From: Lobosporangium transversale
Taxonomy: Eukaryota; Mortierellomycota; Mortierellomycetes; Mortierellales; Mortierellaceae
Assembly (NCBI RefSeq): GCF_002105155.1
Contig: NW_019029003.1
Coordinates: 496,001-560,000, forward strand
Direction of reading: 5' to 3'
DNA: 64,000 nt
The notes beneath the pieces are model-generated. The model searched no databases and had not been told where the DNA came from. It worked only from the letters and a program-made list of their open reading frames with translations. The translations under genes were made by a program, and so were the position numbers. The first letter of the stretch is position 1; the number at the start of each line of letters is the position of its first letter. Positions 1 through 12,220 of the stretch are shown here, one piece after another.

Positions 1-888
1 AAAAGTAAGCACATAGCATCCGATGGGGAGCCTGTAAAACCGTAAGGATCTGTCATAGTGCTATCCTCATTGATTTGTTTTATCGATGAAAGAGCCTGAA
101 TAAAATCGAGGGTTACTTAGAGCTGGAGAAGCAAACGGATCCGATGCATGCATTCTAATTAAAGTTTTAGCAATCTAATAGCTTACAGCAATCGCCATGT
201 GGAGCAGAGTGGTTTGCTGTGCTACTGGGCGACGGGAAATGCCTTTAATCAATTGAGGCAAGGCTTCCAACTTGTCCTACGTTCATTTCAGTTTACCAAA
301 TCCCTTTCTACATTAGTATTGAGTGTTATAGGGAGCCCCTCTTTTTACGTTTGTGGATTGCGACCTCATTCACACAGATAATAAAGTCCTACCTGTAAGG
401 AAATACGTTCGTACCCTAGTTCAATATATATTAGAGTGAAGTTTTTGACAAGAGGAGAGCTACTGTCTGAGAATTGCTTCAGTAGTGCAGGGACAGGTAG
501 CTTGATCTCCGGTTTGGGTCTCACCCGTCTGTTGATGTGTGTCAGAATGCTCACCACCTTATAATATATTTAGCATTGATCAATAAGAATACCAAGTACC
601 ACAAAATCTACAAACGCAATTTGCATTATCAAGGTCGATATCTGTCTTACTTTTGCGCGCACGTTCTCAGCAGGACTTGCAAGCTTCAAGAGCACAGGAC
701 ATAAGAAAGTATTGAGAGTTTTTTCTAATTGAGCGTCACTCTCTGCTAAAGCAAACCGTAACTCGACATTGTCTAGGAGCTCTAATCAAAGGAAACAACC
801 CCTCATGCTGCGTTAGTAACATAACATTATTGTTGTAGAAAGTCTTTTGCCATCCAAATTATCCCGAACCTAAGTCTTTTTCGACCAT
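1..888 (-). CDS. ECM29: ECM29 homologue, proteasome adaptor/scaffold (N-terminal part, runs off left edge)
   Basis: Five exons can be joined in phase: 888-870, 781-651, 557-393, 276-187 and 95 to the window edge. The protein starts MVEKDLELLDNVELRFALAE and continues through a HEAT-like helical region. Motifs include FLCPVLLKLASP, ILTHINRRVRPKPEIKLPV and VKNFTLIYIELGYERI, which match the conserved N-terminus of Ecm29 (in known homologues: '[22 protein letters not shown]', 'NFTIIYVKMGYPRL'). Ecm29 is a large HEAT-repeat protein that binds the 26S proteasome and couples regulatory and core particles during stress and quality control. The start is chosen because a six-codon first exon (MVEKDL + G) splices in phase to AG-CTC. 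Only about 150 residues lie here; the rest lies beyond base 1. It is divergent from the F-BAR gene, with 346 bp between the start codons. Identity rests on remembered family motifs. Confidence 0.85.
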
Positions 889-1234
889 GGTGTTATTGGT
901 AAGCTGAATAGTTTTGAGTTGAAAGAATTTCAAATGCAGACTGAGTTTGTATAAACGTGAATGTGAATGTGAATGTAGATGAATAGAAGAAATGCAGAAA
1001 AAGATAGGAGTGTATCTCTTCTCCAATTGGATACACGTAACAGCGACGCGCGTCAGTTACAGTCATATAATTTCGCCAACATTGCTGTTCTAGCTAAATC
1101 AATAATACTATTTGGTCAAAATAAGTGTGAAAGACCCTATTTATTTTTAGTTTGTCCACCTGATGTAATGTCGCCTTTCTTGCATTATTACGCACACATT
1201 CATTCGTTTTATTGCTTCCAAACAACCCTCAACA
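889..1234. promoter_or_regulatory. Divergent intergenic region, ECM29 / F-BAR gene
   Basis: This 346-bp gap separates two start codons on opposite strands, so it should hold both promoters and both 5' UTRs. A plus-strand open frame from 979 to 1428 crosses it, but in the wrong frame over the first exon of the F-BAR gene, so I treat it as chance. A GAATGT/GTGAATGT tandem sits at 958-977. No convincing TATA box was seen. Confidence 0.4.
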
Positions 1235-2277
1235 ATGAACACAGAACGACTTACATTAGCCAACGACTCTACACCGCCACGCTTCGCTCAGAGCTTTTGG
1301 GTAAGAGGGAATTCCCTTACGTATACTTTCCTGAAGCAATTTATTTAATACTTAACGATTGCATTCATACTCCATCTGGGAACTTTCGTTGTAGCAATAA
1401 TTACAACAGTATTGACCTTGTTACATAAGCGCCTTTCTAGGGAAAGGATGATGCCGGATACTCTGCACTTGCAACACGCATGCGCCACGCCAAACTGACT
1501 TGTCAAGAGGTCTTAGGCATGTTTCAGGCTCGGTGAGTTTAATATCCATCCAATTATTTCTCTGAGGAGTCATCTGAGGATCTACAAAAAGACTGCGACT
1601 ACAGTCTCATAAAGAATTCACCAACCAGCCTTAATTCCTCTATTAACGGCTGTTTGCTTGTCATGGGCTTCTTTATCACTATTATTTTGTGTCTAGCGCT
1701 GCCCTTGAAGAGGAATATGGAAAGAAATTAATCAAATTGTCAAAGTCGCCGCTGGGTAAAGACGAGCTAGGGTATGCAATATTGGTTTTCTGAGAATGAT
1801 GTAATGGCGCTCTGGAGACAACAATAGATACATGATGCATCTAAAATGACCTAGCGCCGACCAATGGTTTGAAAATAACGGACCTTTCTAGATCACTTCG
1901 CGATTCTCTTAATGTCGTCCGATATGAAATTGAAGCCACCGGAAAATCCCATGTTGAGCTGGCAGGCAAAATGCGTGATCAGTTGGAGCTTGCCCTTGCA
2001 GATTTTAATAACAGCCAAAAGGAGAAAAGAAAACTGGTAGAACTCTTTGTCTTGATGAGATTAGCAAACATTTGCGATAAATATTACTGCCTACTGAGAA
2101 CAAATTATGCTGACGGCAGAAATCCCGACCATACAATAACAATAGCATCAAACAGCGATCGATCGATCGTTCCGCAACAAACAGCTCTACTTACAACAGC
2201 TTGTTAAGGTATTGATGCTTTTGTGCTTTATCGTCGAGTAAAATTTATTTTATCTAACTTACAGATCCATGGACATA

Positions 2278-2323
<46 letters not shown>

Positions 2324-4063
2324 CGAAAGACAAGTATGATGCAGAATGTATTCGAACCAGGGGTCTTTCAGTTGCGAAAATGAACCTTGTAGGGAAGGAC
2401 CTTGATAAAGTCACCTTGAAAATGGAAAAAACTGAGCTGGCATCAAGGGCTGCAGGTATTACTCGATACTGGGCTCTTTCTTCCTTAAAATTGTCTACAC
2501 ATGCATCCTACAACTCATATGTTCTTTTTATGGCCGCATAGATATCGAATACCAAGCAAGCATTCGTCAATTAACAGAAATCAATGAAAAATGGATTTCA
2601 GATTGGCGCTCGGCGTGTGATGTATGTTTCAGGTGAACAGATTAAACTCGCCTAGAATGCTGTGTCTTCACCTGTGATCCTAATCTATTATGTCATTTCT
2701 TCAACAGAAATTTCAACTTCTTGAAGAGCAGAGAATAGATTACCTACGGACTACTCTTTGGAACTATGCCAATATCATATCGAGCGCATGTGTTGCGGAT
2801 GACGAGGTCAGTTGTGATACTTTCGGGCTTAACATTCACATGTACTAATTTGTTTATCCAGACTTATCATGGCTTCTTTGAATACCTATATCACATACCA
2901 GTCTTGCGAACGGATACGATCATCATTGGAGCTATGCGATGTCAATCAGAACTTGCAAAGTTTCATTGAGGAGTGTGCTACTGGAGAAGATGTACCTGAT
3001 ATTACTACCTATCTGAATCCAAAGTCTTCCGAAGGATCCGACAGTACAGTGGACAATACAATTACTCCTCGAGCATCAATGCAAGAGATAAGAGTCAGAA
3101 CTGTTTGTGGACCGCATCAGCCAATAATAAACAATAATGATTCGGGAGCATCCTCTCGCCCTCCACCAAGCCACTCAATAGACCATGGAGCCGACACAGG
3201 GATTAATCCAGGTTCACATGTTGAGGTGGCACTAGCAGTTGGTAATAACGTTTTCAAGCTGGATCCTCAAACTGCCGCTCTGATGGACCAAGATGACAGC
3301 GCCATTAAACCTCCGGCAGAAAATAATTCCACTCGGCAATTCACCAGAGATAGATCGCCATCCATTTCTACAGACAATAGTCTTGGAATATCCCTGGATG
3401 CTAGTGGCACTGTAAAGGAGAATAGATTCCCACATTGGCAGTCGCAAGCGCCATTACAGCCATCTTCAGCCTCATTTCCCACTACTCAGCCGACACTTGG
3501 AATATTGCATCCTCAATACCAAAACACCGTCAATAATACTAGCATCAATAGGTTGACTTCAACTGCTGCGCAAGGGTGCAATCAGACCATGTCTGCCCAG
3601 TCTGATGCCCCTTGGCCTAATACCCATGGCATGGATGCTACATTGCAGAATAGAAAAGCAAATAGCTCGTATAGTGGGTCTTCTGCCCCGATTCAGCACC
3701 AAACATCCTATCATGAATATGGTGGGGCCACAGAACAGAGTCACACGCAGGCTGGAACCCAATCTACGCATGATGGGCGGCGGATTCTTTTTTATGGTAG
3801 GTATCACTGCTACCACTTTTTCTTCGAATTGAAATGTCATCATTCTAATCACAGTCTGACTGTCTGGTATTTGCTCAATAACAGTTCGCGTAATGTATGA
3901 CTACGAGGCCACAATACCTGAAGAATTAAGTCTAAAGGAAGGGAATATCATCGCTGTGTTGCATACACGTGACGATGGCTGGTGGGAAGGCGATCTCATC
4001 GATGATAATCGAAACCATATGCGCGGTTTATTTCCAAGTAATTTCACGGAGCCAACTGAATAA
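1235..4063 (+). CDS. F-BAR and SH3 domain protein (Cdc15/Imp2/PSTPIP-like), 608 aa
   Basis: Ten exons join in phase: 1235-1300, 1441-1532, 1697-1771, 1892-2036, 2146-2208, 2323-2455, 2542-2621, 2708-2806, 2902-3796, 3885-4063 (1827 nt). The N-terminus has the F-BAR signature: FAQSFWG, RAALEEEYGKKLIKLSKSPL, SLRDSLNVVRYEIEATGKSH, KAKDKYDAEC, EKWISDWRSACDK, LWNYANIISSACVADDE. A low-complexity Ser/Thr/Asn/Gln linker follows (about residues 280-545). The C-terminal SH3 domain has the ALYDY-type start VRVMYDYEA, the DDGWWEGDL motif and GLFPSNF. Family members bend the plasma membrane and scaffold actin nucleators at the cytokinetic ring or endocytic sites. Exon 6 begins directly after a T17-A27 tract whose last base forms the acceptor AG. 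The stop is 16 bp from the stop of the convergent WDR7 gene. Confidence 0.9.
2278..2321. repeat. Poly(T)-poly(A) junction tract in an F-BAR intron
   Basis: About 17 T are followed directly by about 27 A, then the acceptor dinucleotide and exon 6 of the F-BAR gene. The tract is self-complementary and could fold back in the pre-mRNA. It is the only tract of this length in the first 13 kb, whereas later introns carry many. Confidence 0.85.
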
Positions 4064-4079
4064 ATGCTAGTGTCATAGC

Positions 4080-7000
4080 TTAAATGTTTAATGACATGAC
4101 ATGATCGTAGACCGACAACTTGACAGCCTTGTCTCCTGTCCACTCAAATCGAACATGATTCAGCATAGATTCCTCTGATCCTAGATCATGTCGTTTTTTG
4201 ACAAGGAAAACATGTTAGTGCCTCAAATCCGTTAAATTTAGGAACGAGTGAGCTACCTCAATTACATACCAGCCGCTCTTGAGTCTTCTAGAGCAAAATC
4301 AATTTTACGGCTGGATTGCTGCGATGATAGAGAAGTCATGCTGTGGCTTTGTTTGCTGCCACCTACGGAGGTAGATTTAACTTGGGCCCATAGGCTATTG
4401 CCACCCATGAGCATACCAAAAAAGCCAGGGCTGGGATGCCAGAAGCGGACGGAGCGCTCTTTGATCGAGCACGATACGATTGTCTCACCATCCCGCGAGA
4501 ATGACACTGCTGATACTGATTTACTGTGGCCCTCTAGGATTTGCCAGCGAGTCGCTGTATGAAGGTCGTAAACAACAATGGCGCCTTCCAATGTACCTAC
4601 GGCTAGCTTTTGCGAGCCGGTGTGAAAGTCTAATTGGGGAAAAGAATGGACAAGATCCATCATAACGGAAGTGGCGACAGGAAGCAAGGACTCACGGGCT
4701 TGGGGAGCAATAGGATCAAGTGACTTTACGATGGCTTCAGTGAGTCGTGGAATACCTTTATACAACACGGCGGGATTCTATTAATTAGAATGATTACCAG
4801 CGATCAGACTGTCAGTACGATTGAGCATCTTTTAACTTGTGCAGCAACGGTGCCCATCTACGTAGTCGTAACGATTGCATCACTCTACGATATGTTGATC
4901 ATTACTTTTCGTGAAAAAATAGAGACAAGCTTTAGAAGACCTGCTCGATCAGCCTGTTTCTTGACATCCAAAATATCCTGCGTCAAAGTAGTCACAAAGA
5001 GAGTAGGATTGATGGCAGCGATTCGAGCAATGGCTCGGCGTGCCCTACGGGAAACTAGGGTATTATAGGACTGTGAATCCATTGCCATAGTAAATAGTGT
5101 GTGCAGTACTGCATCTGCGCGAATGAATGGCTGCCACGACCCAAATCCTTGAGATAGTAGATCAATCGAGGCAATTCTGTATGATAGACGAGTATCGTCA
5201 TTGAGAAGGATCGTCAGTGACAAAGCCACCAATTTCCGCACCCTATTTGACAATCAAAAATTTAATAAGCATTGTGAATTAATTATAAAGCATTCGAATT
5301 TTTATCTTTTGACATACGTTTCGGGCAAAGCATCTGCGTTTTCGGCTCCAATGATCCCTAGAATGATAGCGGAGCGAGCCATGTACTGACTTGAGCATGT
5401 GTCTGGCAGAGCTGCTGCTGGTACTAATAGAAGTGGGGGAATCATTAGTTTCGATCGAATAGCAAAGTTATTATCAGAATGATCATCACCGGATACCTAC
5501 TTACAGTATACAGACCAGTACTTTACTAGCGATGAGATCTCAGCTTTTGACATCCGCTCAATTGTGGAGAGCAAAATTATTCTCGCTGCCTCTTGAATCT
5601 CCACTGAAGTATGTTATAGAGGACTATAGTGAGTACAGTCTTCCGAGAAATAGTAGGGGCTCTGGATATATTTCATCAATAAGACCAGGTCGTTTTCATT
5701 CACTCACTTTGAGGATCTTGCCAGTACTTCGCTAAATAAGAAAGTGAAGGTGGACAGTAATTCGCCCCAATTGAATCTTGGACAGCACTGCAATAATCCT
5801 TTGGCCAGATGTCCATGTCAACACTAAGGTTGCACACCGACACCACAATCTTAGTCAAAGAAAGGATAGTAATAAGTTTGGAGGCCGTCATTGTAGGTGA
5901 TATGCACCAAGAAGTGGTGTCACAATTATGCGCAGGCGCCTGAATTGATATATTTCCATAGGCACTATAAAACACAGATAGAAATAATTGAAGATTCAAT
6001 ACCAGTCATGATTATTGTTGCCACGCACACTATACTGATGACCTTTTTTGCTCTCAATCGTACCCTCGCATTCCAAATGCAGCAGATCGAACTGGCTGCG
6101 ATAATCCGAGCGAATTCCGAATTGAAATCGCATGAGCATTATCTTCAGTGATCATCAAACTTAAAATTCTCTTCGCTGCATCCAAGCATTTCTGAATATC
6201 ATCTGAACGAGTAACTGGTTGATCTACTGCCTTCGCCTTGGATTTAGTAGAGGACCTCCACTGCCCAATAAGCATTCCTCGACGGGCAGGTGTTTTAACA
6301 TCAGCCGTATTCGATGGCTGAGAGGCGAGATTAGGGACTGCAATGTAATCTTGCTGCTCTGCTACGCGAGCCGGAGCTAATATACTAAGAATTTGCTTGA
6401 GGTTGACGATAATAGTCTGCACGCAAACTAAAGATAGAGTCCGTATGTTAAAGCCTGTTGATCATGACTTTTATGATCGCATTACGCGTATTTCTTACCT
6501 GTGCCACTGAGCCATGTAGTAATGCAGTCAAATGCTAATTTAGAGGAGTTCGACCGCGTATGGACGATGTCACTTGGAACAAAAGAGCGATGGTAGTTAG
6601 TTATCAATATGGATTGCAAACCATTAGTTCGGCGCTGATTCTCTATTACAGACTCACCAATTTTTCCAGCGAGGATCCATTATTATTTCACGAGCAGAAT
6701 CTCCTCTGACAGTACGATCTAGATGGCCGGTTTGCATCTGTTCAGAAATTATCAGAGGGTATAAATAAAAACATGATTGATGAATTTGCACAAATGAAAT
6801 CTCTAGGCCACTGATTTGAATCGCTTGATCCTACCTGCCAAATAAATGCCGTCGCGTCCGCATACCATAGCACAATGTAATCTTCTGATGGCCTCCACTG
6901 AATTGATAGCAGAGCATGCTCATAGCCTCCAAAAAGATAGATGCTGTAGTGGACAAGAAAAAAATATCAGCTCGCCTTCCTATGCACATCACTACATGAC

Positions 7001-9685
7001 GTGTTAATCCGTGAATTATCCTTACCAGCTCATCTCTTCGATTGAAATGATGGCAATTGAGCAGTCTTGCGCTACAGATATCACACTTCTCCTAATCCTT
7101 GAATTAACATCGTCAGGGACTTGTAGGAAGTGGGCAATTGGTCTACTATGGTTGTTAAAACATGCAATCTCGGCACCTGAACTGAAATGAATTCATAAAG
7201 GAAACAGGTTAAGGAGAAGTTGCGAAAAATACCACATTTAATTCACCGTATTTGATGCGTGAGACAAGTTCCGTATTGCGCCATTTTGAGTTCTTACTCA
7301 ATGCTCCATATCCTGGCAGAGCAATCCTCGCCGCCTGACATTAAGAAGGAGCGTTGCATTAGGTCATCGGATGTGAAAATAGTAGTAATGGCTCCTACAT
7401 GCCCTCTCAAAATCATTATTTCCTCTGAGGGCAATGATTCGAGTGTAAGAGTTAAGGCTAGTAACGCCTGGTCTACAGATATTATCCAAACATGACCTGA
7501 TACTAACATAAGCAAAACATATATTAGTGCTTCTGGTTCCCAAAAAATGTCATTTCAACAATATGTCGAGTGATGAAACCTACTGTCACCCAATGCTATC
7601 AAGACATCGGTAAGCATCATGGAACAACTTATAGAGGGCTTTAGAATGGGCCCAGCGCTGTTGAAATCCCATTGAATATGCGACTCGTAGATATGGGGAG
7701 CTATATGTAATAACAAATACAGTTAGTGTGTATGCTTTTATGACCACTTGCATTAGATTCAGTATATGTCACCAACAGTACCTTGTTCATCATTGTCTCC
7801 GCATGGCAGTCGAGCTAGGGAGTACTCGAGCCCCACAGAAGCATTTCGAAGACATAGTACATATTGTAACTCATTACTCCTTAGGATAGTCACGGTGGGG
7901 CGGTACCCCAATCGGATATTAAATTCGGAAACTGAGGAGCTTTGGTTAAGGCAAGTTCTGAATGCGATTATGAGAAATGATGCCGCATTAAACACCATTA
8001 CCTTGCACCGCCGAATCTGACATATCCCTATTATTAAATCCAGGTTGTTAACGCGTCCGATGTCTCATGCCAAAATACCATGAAAGACCGCTACCATCGA
8101 CATCTTACCTTACGTCTGTGGATAGAGTTGACACATCCACATCTATCTGCTCACTGGCTAGCTGTGGCCCTCTGAGTGAATATACACGAACTCGGCCCAA
8201 CTATTTGATTTCCACCGTAAAAAGCACACTGTCAATCTCATTACTGACTTACTGACTTTAGTTACAAATTTGAACCCAAAGCAGATGAACCTTACTTCTG
8301 TCCACAGCACAATTTGCTCCGAGCTAATAAATTCTGCGCCTGCAAATGGCTCCTTTTCGGGGCATGGTATACTGCAGCATATATTGTTGTGAGATTGTAG
8401 CGAATACACCTACATATGAAATTTTCTAGTTAGAATGACAGCTCCTAGGCTGTGCGGGGAACAGATCTTATTTTTATACCTGAATAAGACTCCTTGTCAC
8501 CAAGGCAACCCTGGACGCTTCGTAGCGACATGATACTAAGGAAACTACACTGTCTTCTGTTTTTGTACAGATGTCGTATGTTTTGGACTTGATCACTGTC
8601 AAACTAGATGTGTCAAAAACCCAAATCGAAATCTTGCAGTCTGTGGAAACAGATAATATTCGACTCTGATGATATTCTGAAAATAAAAATGTTCAGCTTC
8701 GGTATTGAGATTGGGCCATGATATATTTTTTACAAACAAATATTGCTGTCCTAGGAAGCATACCATCGCTTGGCAATGCAGTGCAATAAACCCAGTCTAA
8801 GTGACCTCCCCAAACACGAACCACCTCCAAAGAAGTTGAATCCAATATGCATGCTTCATTTGAAGTACCAGCGCATATAATAAAGTTGGGACCAGATCCT
8901 GACTGTTGTGACATATAGAAAATTAGTGTAAGCCATTTAGAGAACCGTTTCAATAATAATACATCACATTACAACAACGACAGTTTACTGTACTTCATAA
9001 CAAGTGATACCTTTTTGAGGGATGAGATCACTCCTAGATACGTCGGCACGCCGATGAACGCGTCAGGGTTGGATTGCAGGCATCGTCCATCAGCGAGGCT
9101 CCATTTTTTCACTTCGCTAAAAAAGGTTTGCGCAACTTAATTGTCTGAGCACAAAGGATACATCATTTTAAATAGCCCTCACTAATATAATATTATAACA
9201 TACCCGTCCTCCGATGCACTAATGAGAATCCATTCGCTTGCTGACATTGTTGCACCTTCAACTAACATTGCTTCTAACGCAGTAATGCGGGCATTGTGTC
9301 CTATGAGAAGAGTAGTAGGCTTAAACTGCAAGGTGGATAAAATCATTTACAAATTGACCGTCAATTACTCCAGTCCTGTCTGTCGGACACCATTGGCATC
9401 TTTATCTTTGATATCCAAGATCCTGACCCCAGTCAAGTATTTGTAATAAAATATACGTAATTCGTCTGCTCGTCTACTTGCCTTGATTGTCAAGGTATTC
9501 TCAAACTGACAAATGGTAAACACCCAGATGAGTCCGTCTTCGAGTCCGGTCACGACATATTGAGCACAGGCGAGAGACACAGACACGGTTGCGATGGGTT
9601 CCACGCCAGTCCAAAATGCGATTGGGAATGACAGAGCAGCGGACGCCATTTGTCCAAAACGTTGAGTTCTCAAGAGCTCATTCAA
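4080..9685 (-). CDS. WDR7 / rabconnectin-3 beta homologue (WD40 and HEAT-like, V-ATPase regulator family)
   Basis: This is a very intron-rich gene. Exons placed in phase at the 5' end are 9685-9482, 9325-9204, 9116-9011, 8902-8764, 8676-8480, 8409-8296 and 8200-8109. The last exon ends at TAA 4082-4080. The translation starts with LSFPIAFWTGVEPIATVSVS, a WD blade, then LIGHNARITALEAML, EVKKWSLADGRCLQ and ILDSTSLEVVRVWGG. It continues with MILRGHVGAITTIFTSDD plus FLMSGGEDCSARIWSIE near 7.3-7.5 kb, and LLSIQWRPSEDYIVLW near 6.9 kb. Near 5.0-5.2 kb are a helical block (IASIDLLSQGFGSWQPFIRA) and RARRAIARIAAINPTLFVT, and at the C-terminus two WD blades ending SVRFWHPSPGFFGMLMGG. This order matches WDR7, which with DMXL proteins regulates V-ATPase assembly. 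Intron 1 uses a GC donor. The start may be 9685 or Met 13 (9649). Middle exon borders (4.3-8.1 kb) were not all resolved. Confidence 0.82.
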
Positions 9686-9770
9686 ATATTCATGTACTTC
9701 AAATAATCAAAATTTTTAGAATTTCAGACGTCACCCGCCCAAGCTGCTGGTCGTACTTTATAAGCATTAG

Positions 9771-9797
9771 AAGCGCTTTCAGGAGTAGAAAGCGCTT
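9771..9797. repeat. Perfect 10-bp inverted repeat upstream of WDR7
   Basis: AAGCGCTTTC, a 7-base spacer, then GAAAGCGCTT. It lies 86 bp upstream of the 9685 start, on the side expected for the WDR7 promoter. A TATAAAG on the minus strand and a TGACGTC-type half-palindrome lie between it and the gene. It could be a dimeric factor site or a chance hairpin. Confidence 0.5.
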
Positions 9798-12120
9798 TAT
9801 TTTAAGTATTGCGTTGATTTTCTTGAGTGAGCAAAGTAGGATAAGGCGACCGTTCGGACTCTATATGGTCCTGTATAAACCTGAACACTGCCACATGTCA
9901 TTGACTTCTCTACGTCCCTTAAACAATACTCTTTGCATACACCTGAACTTTTGCAAGGGGTGTGTCAATATTCGACAAACATGTAAGATTTGATGGCTAC
10001 GTCGCAGTCTTTGAATTGTGGAAGCGCTGAAGTATGCGGAAAACGGGAACCATTTGTGTTTTTACTAGCAACAGGCGCAGCTTCAAAAAGTTTGCCTCCA
10101 AAGAACAAATCCCATATCCTCCATTGCTCAAAAGAGACAATGCTGTCTTTTCTGCGTCCCAAAAGCACGCCATAATTTTATTGAAGCGTCCAGAGGCATT
10201 ATTTGTCTCATGGTTGAGAATTAACAGACTTTCAGCCAAGTTTTGTTGTTTTGAACAACATGGTGAATCCTGTCCATTCTAAGTAGTCTCTCTGGATGGC
10301 AGCTATTCAAGGGATGCTAACCAATTCCGCTAAATACGGTTAAATCAAGACAGATTTGGAGAATCAACAAGCATCGTGTTGTCACCTAGGATGAGTGTAG
10401 AAAGCCAAGGCATGAGAGAGTAGACCAAGACTGCTCATATAAGAAGATCGATAATCCAACATCAAACAAGGGAATTGATCATTCTATTATACATTTATTA
10501 ATGAAAGACCTTTGAGATCCTTATCCATCATGGTGCACCATCTAGTGAATACATATATTTCTTTTTTATTTTGGAATAATAACAGCATTTTTGTGCGATA
10601 GAAAATCTCGACATAGTAGACAGTTAAACACCAAAAAAAGCTGCCTCCATTAAGAAACAAAGATCTATCGAGGTCTCTCTGATACTATAAAGTTTGGCCT
10701 GCTGAACAGCTCGGTCGCAATGAGAAGTAGCCCTGTTAGATATTTCAACCGGCTATTGGGAGACCTAGGACCCTCAATAGAGAGTGCTGACAATACCACC
10801 TTCCATTCATAGGTGCTAAACCGGGGTCATAACTGTTATAGAAGGCAATTTACGGTCTAAATAAAACACTCATTACACAGCACTCCTTCAAAATCCCTCT
10901 ATTTCAGTCGATTTTAGTAACGATGCCCGCTCAAACACCAGTAGCATTTTTCTGCTTTTGTTAAAGAAGATTATGTATGTTGGTGAATGATCGATTCAAA
11001 TGATCGTCAGCTCCACGACAGTCCCTCTCTGGAGCCTTTTAAACCCTTCCCCATACCGTGCAGTAGGATGACATGACTGGATCATTTGTAGTGATGCTAC
11101 CGCTGTATATACCCCTATTGAGCTTCAGCTATCACTTTAGTTATCCTTCAATTTGTGTGTTCGATACCTGTTACAATTCGCCGCTGAAAAAGCCGACAGC
11201 GTCTGCCGTGTATCCTTGCGAGAGATGGGCACTGCTTACGAAAAAGGCAAAATAACATTTGTTTATTTAGCCGGTTAATTTCTTTGAAACATGCTCTTGC
11301 CTACAGCGTGGATATCGGCAAGATAGCTTAAGAAAAGGAAACCCAAATATTTAGTAGAAAAGATTACGGCTATTTTTGGTCGCAATTCAAGGAGAATGGG
11401 TGTCATTAGACTCTGTATAGAGCAAGTAAGTGGAGCTCGATTCCAAAGTATTCCTTGGACTGATTTTATTCATTTAGCTTTCATCACTCATGAGTAGGTC
11501 AGATCCAACTCTCTGTGCTTTCATCATAGTTATGAGGCATTGCCGATGTTCTTACTTGATAGACTTTTTTTTTCACATTACTTGATATCGTTGGTTTAAT
11601 TATGGTCACGTTGGGTCGACTATAAAATGAGTAAGCAGTTCAGGGAACTCTGGCTCTTTGTTCCTTCTTTTGTATACAGAACCAATAGAGTACCGACTGC
11701 CCTCGTTCAGACTTTTGTATTGTGCTATTTGTGTTCGAAGAAGTAATTTTCATATCTCTGTAGCTGGAAGCGACCGGCTTCACAAACCATCCGAAATCTC
11801 CTGTCCAGTCAGCCCCTAAACTTCCTAACAATATGTTAAACACGGATTGGTGCAATCTCCATGGAGGTAAAAAATCAGTAAAATAATCAGCAAAAACCAT
11901 ATATCAAGCTATATCATTGCCCTCGAGGAATCACAGTACCCCATTTTCCTACCTATGAATATCTGTGGGATAGCATTTCTGAGCATAATTTAAGCTTGGC
12001 TCTTTGTTTGTTTAAATGTTTCACTACATCACACAGTGTCCCGCACAGCACCTCGCACAGCACCTGTAAGGCGGCTGAACTTGTACCGGATATGAGGCTG
12101 CTTGGGCCCTCTCAAATTAA
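9798..12120. other. 2.3-kb region without a supported gene
   Basis: Several overlapping short frames occur on both strands near 9.97-10.28 kb (minus-strand pieces such as IWDLFFGGKLFEAAP in one frame and MACFWDAEKTALSLLS in another). No single frame or splice model joins them, so they may be a decayed gene or chance. A minus-strand frame at 11640-11900 (86 codons, starting MVFADYFTDFLPPW) is the longest other candidate and is not recognised. I see no RNA gene. Confidence 0.5.
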
Positions 12121-12121
12121 G

Positions 12122-12158
12122 GATTGGAGCCATTGGAGCTATTGGAGTCATTGGAGCA
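12122..12158 (+). repeat. Short tandem repeat of ATTGGAG units
   Basis: Four consecutive 9-base units of the type ATTGGAGNN, just upstream of the PQ-loop gene. A duplicated 12-mer (GCACAGCACCTC / GCACAGCACCTG) lies 60 bp further upstream. Confidence 0.7.
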
Positions 12159-12173
12159 AGACGCAACAAAAAA

Positions 12174-12180
12174 TATAAAA
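12174..12180 (+). promoter_or_regulatory. TATA-like box of the PQ-loop gene
   Basis: TATAAAA lies 41 bp before ATG 12221 and only 11 bp before ATG 12191. If it is a working TATA element, transcription should begin at or after 12191, which favours the downstream ATG as the true start. Confidence 0.4.
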
Positions 12181-12220
12181 GGAGATGTAAATGAAAAAGC
12201 GAGCATTTATTCCCTTCAAC

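Noticed and set aside
979-1428. 149-codon plus-strand frame at the left end
   Set aside because: It overlaps the first exon of the F-BAR gene in another frame, has no recognisable domain, and the spliced F-BAR model explains the DNA fully.
9965-10282. Possible extra WD40 gene or upstream exons of WDR7
   Set aside because: WD-like words occur in three different frames and cannot be joined. The WDR7 N-terminus is already complete at 9685/9649.
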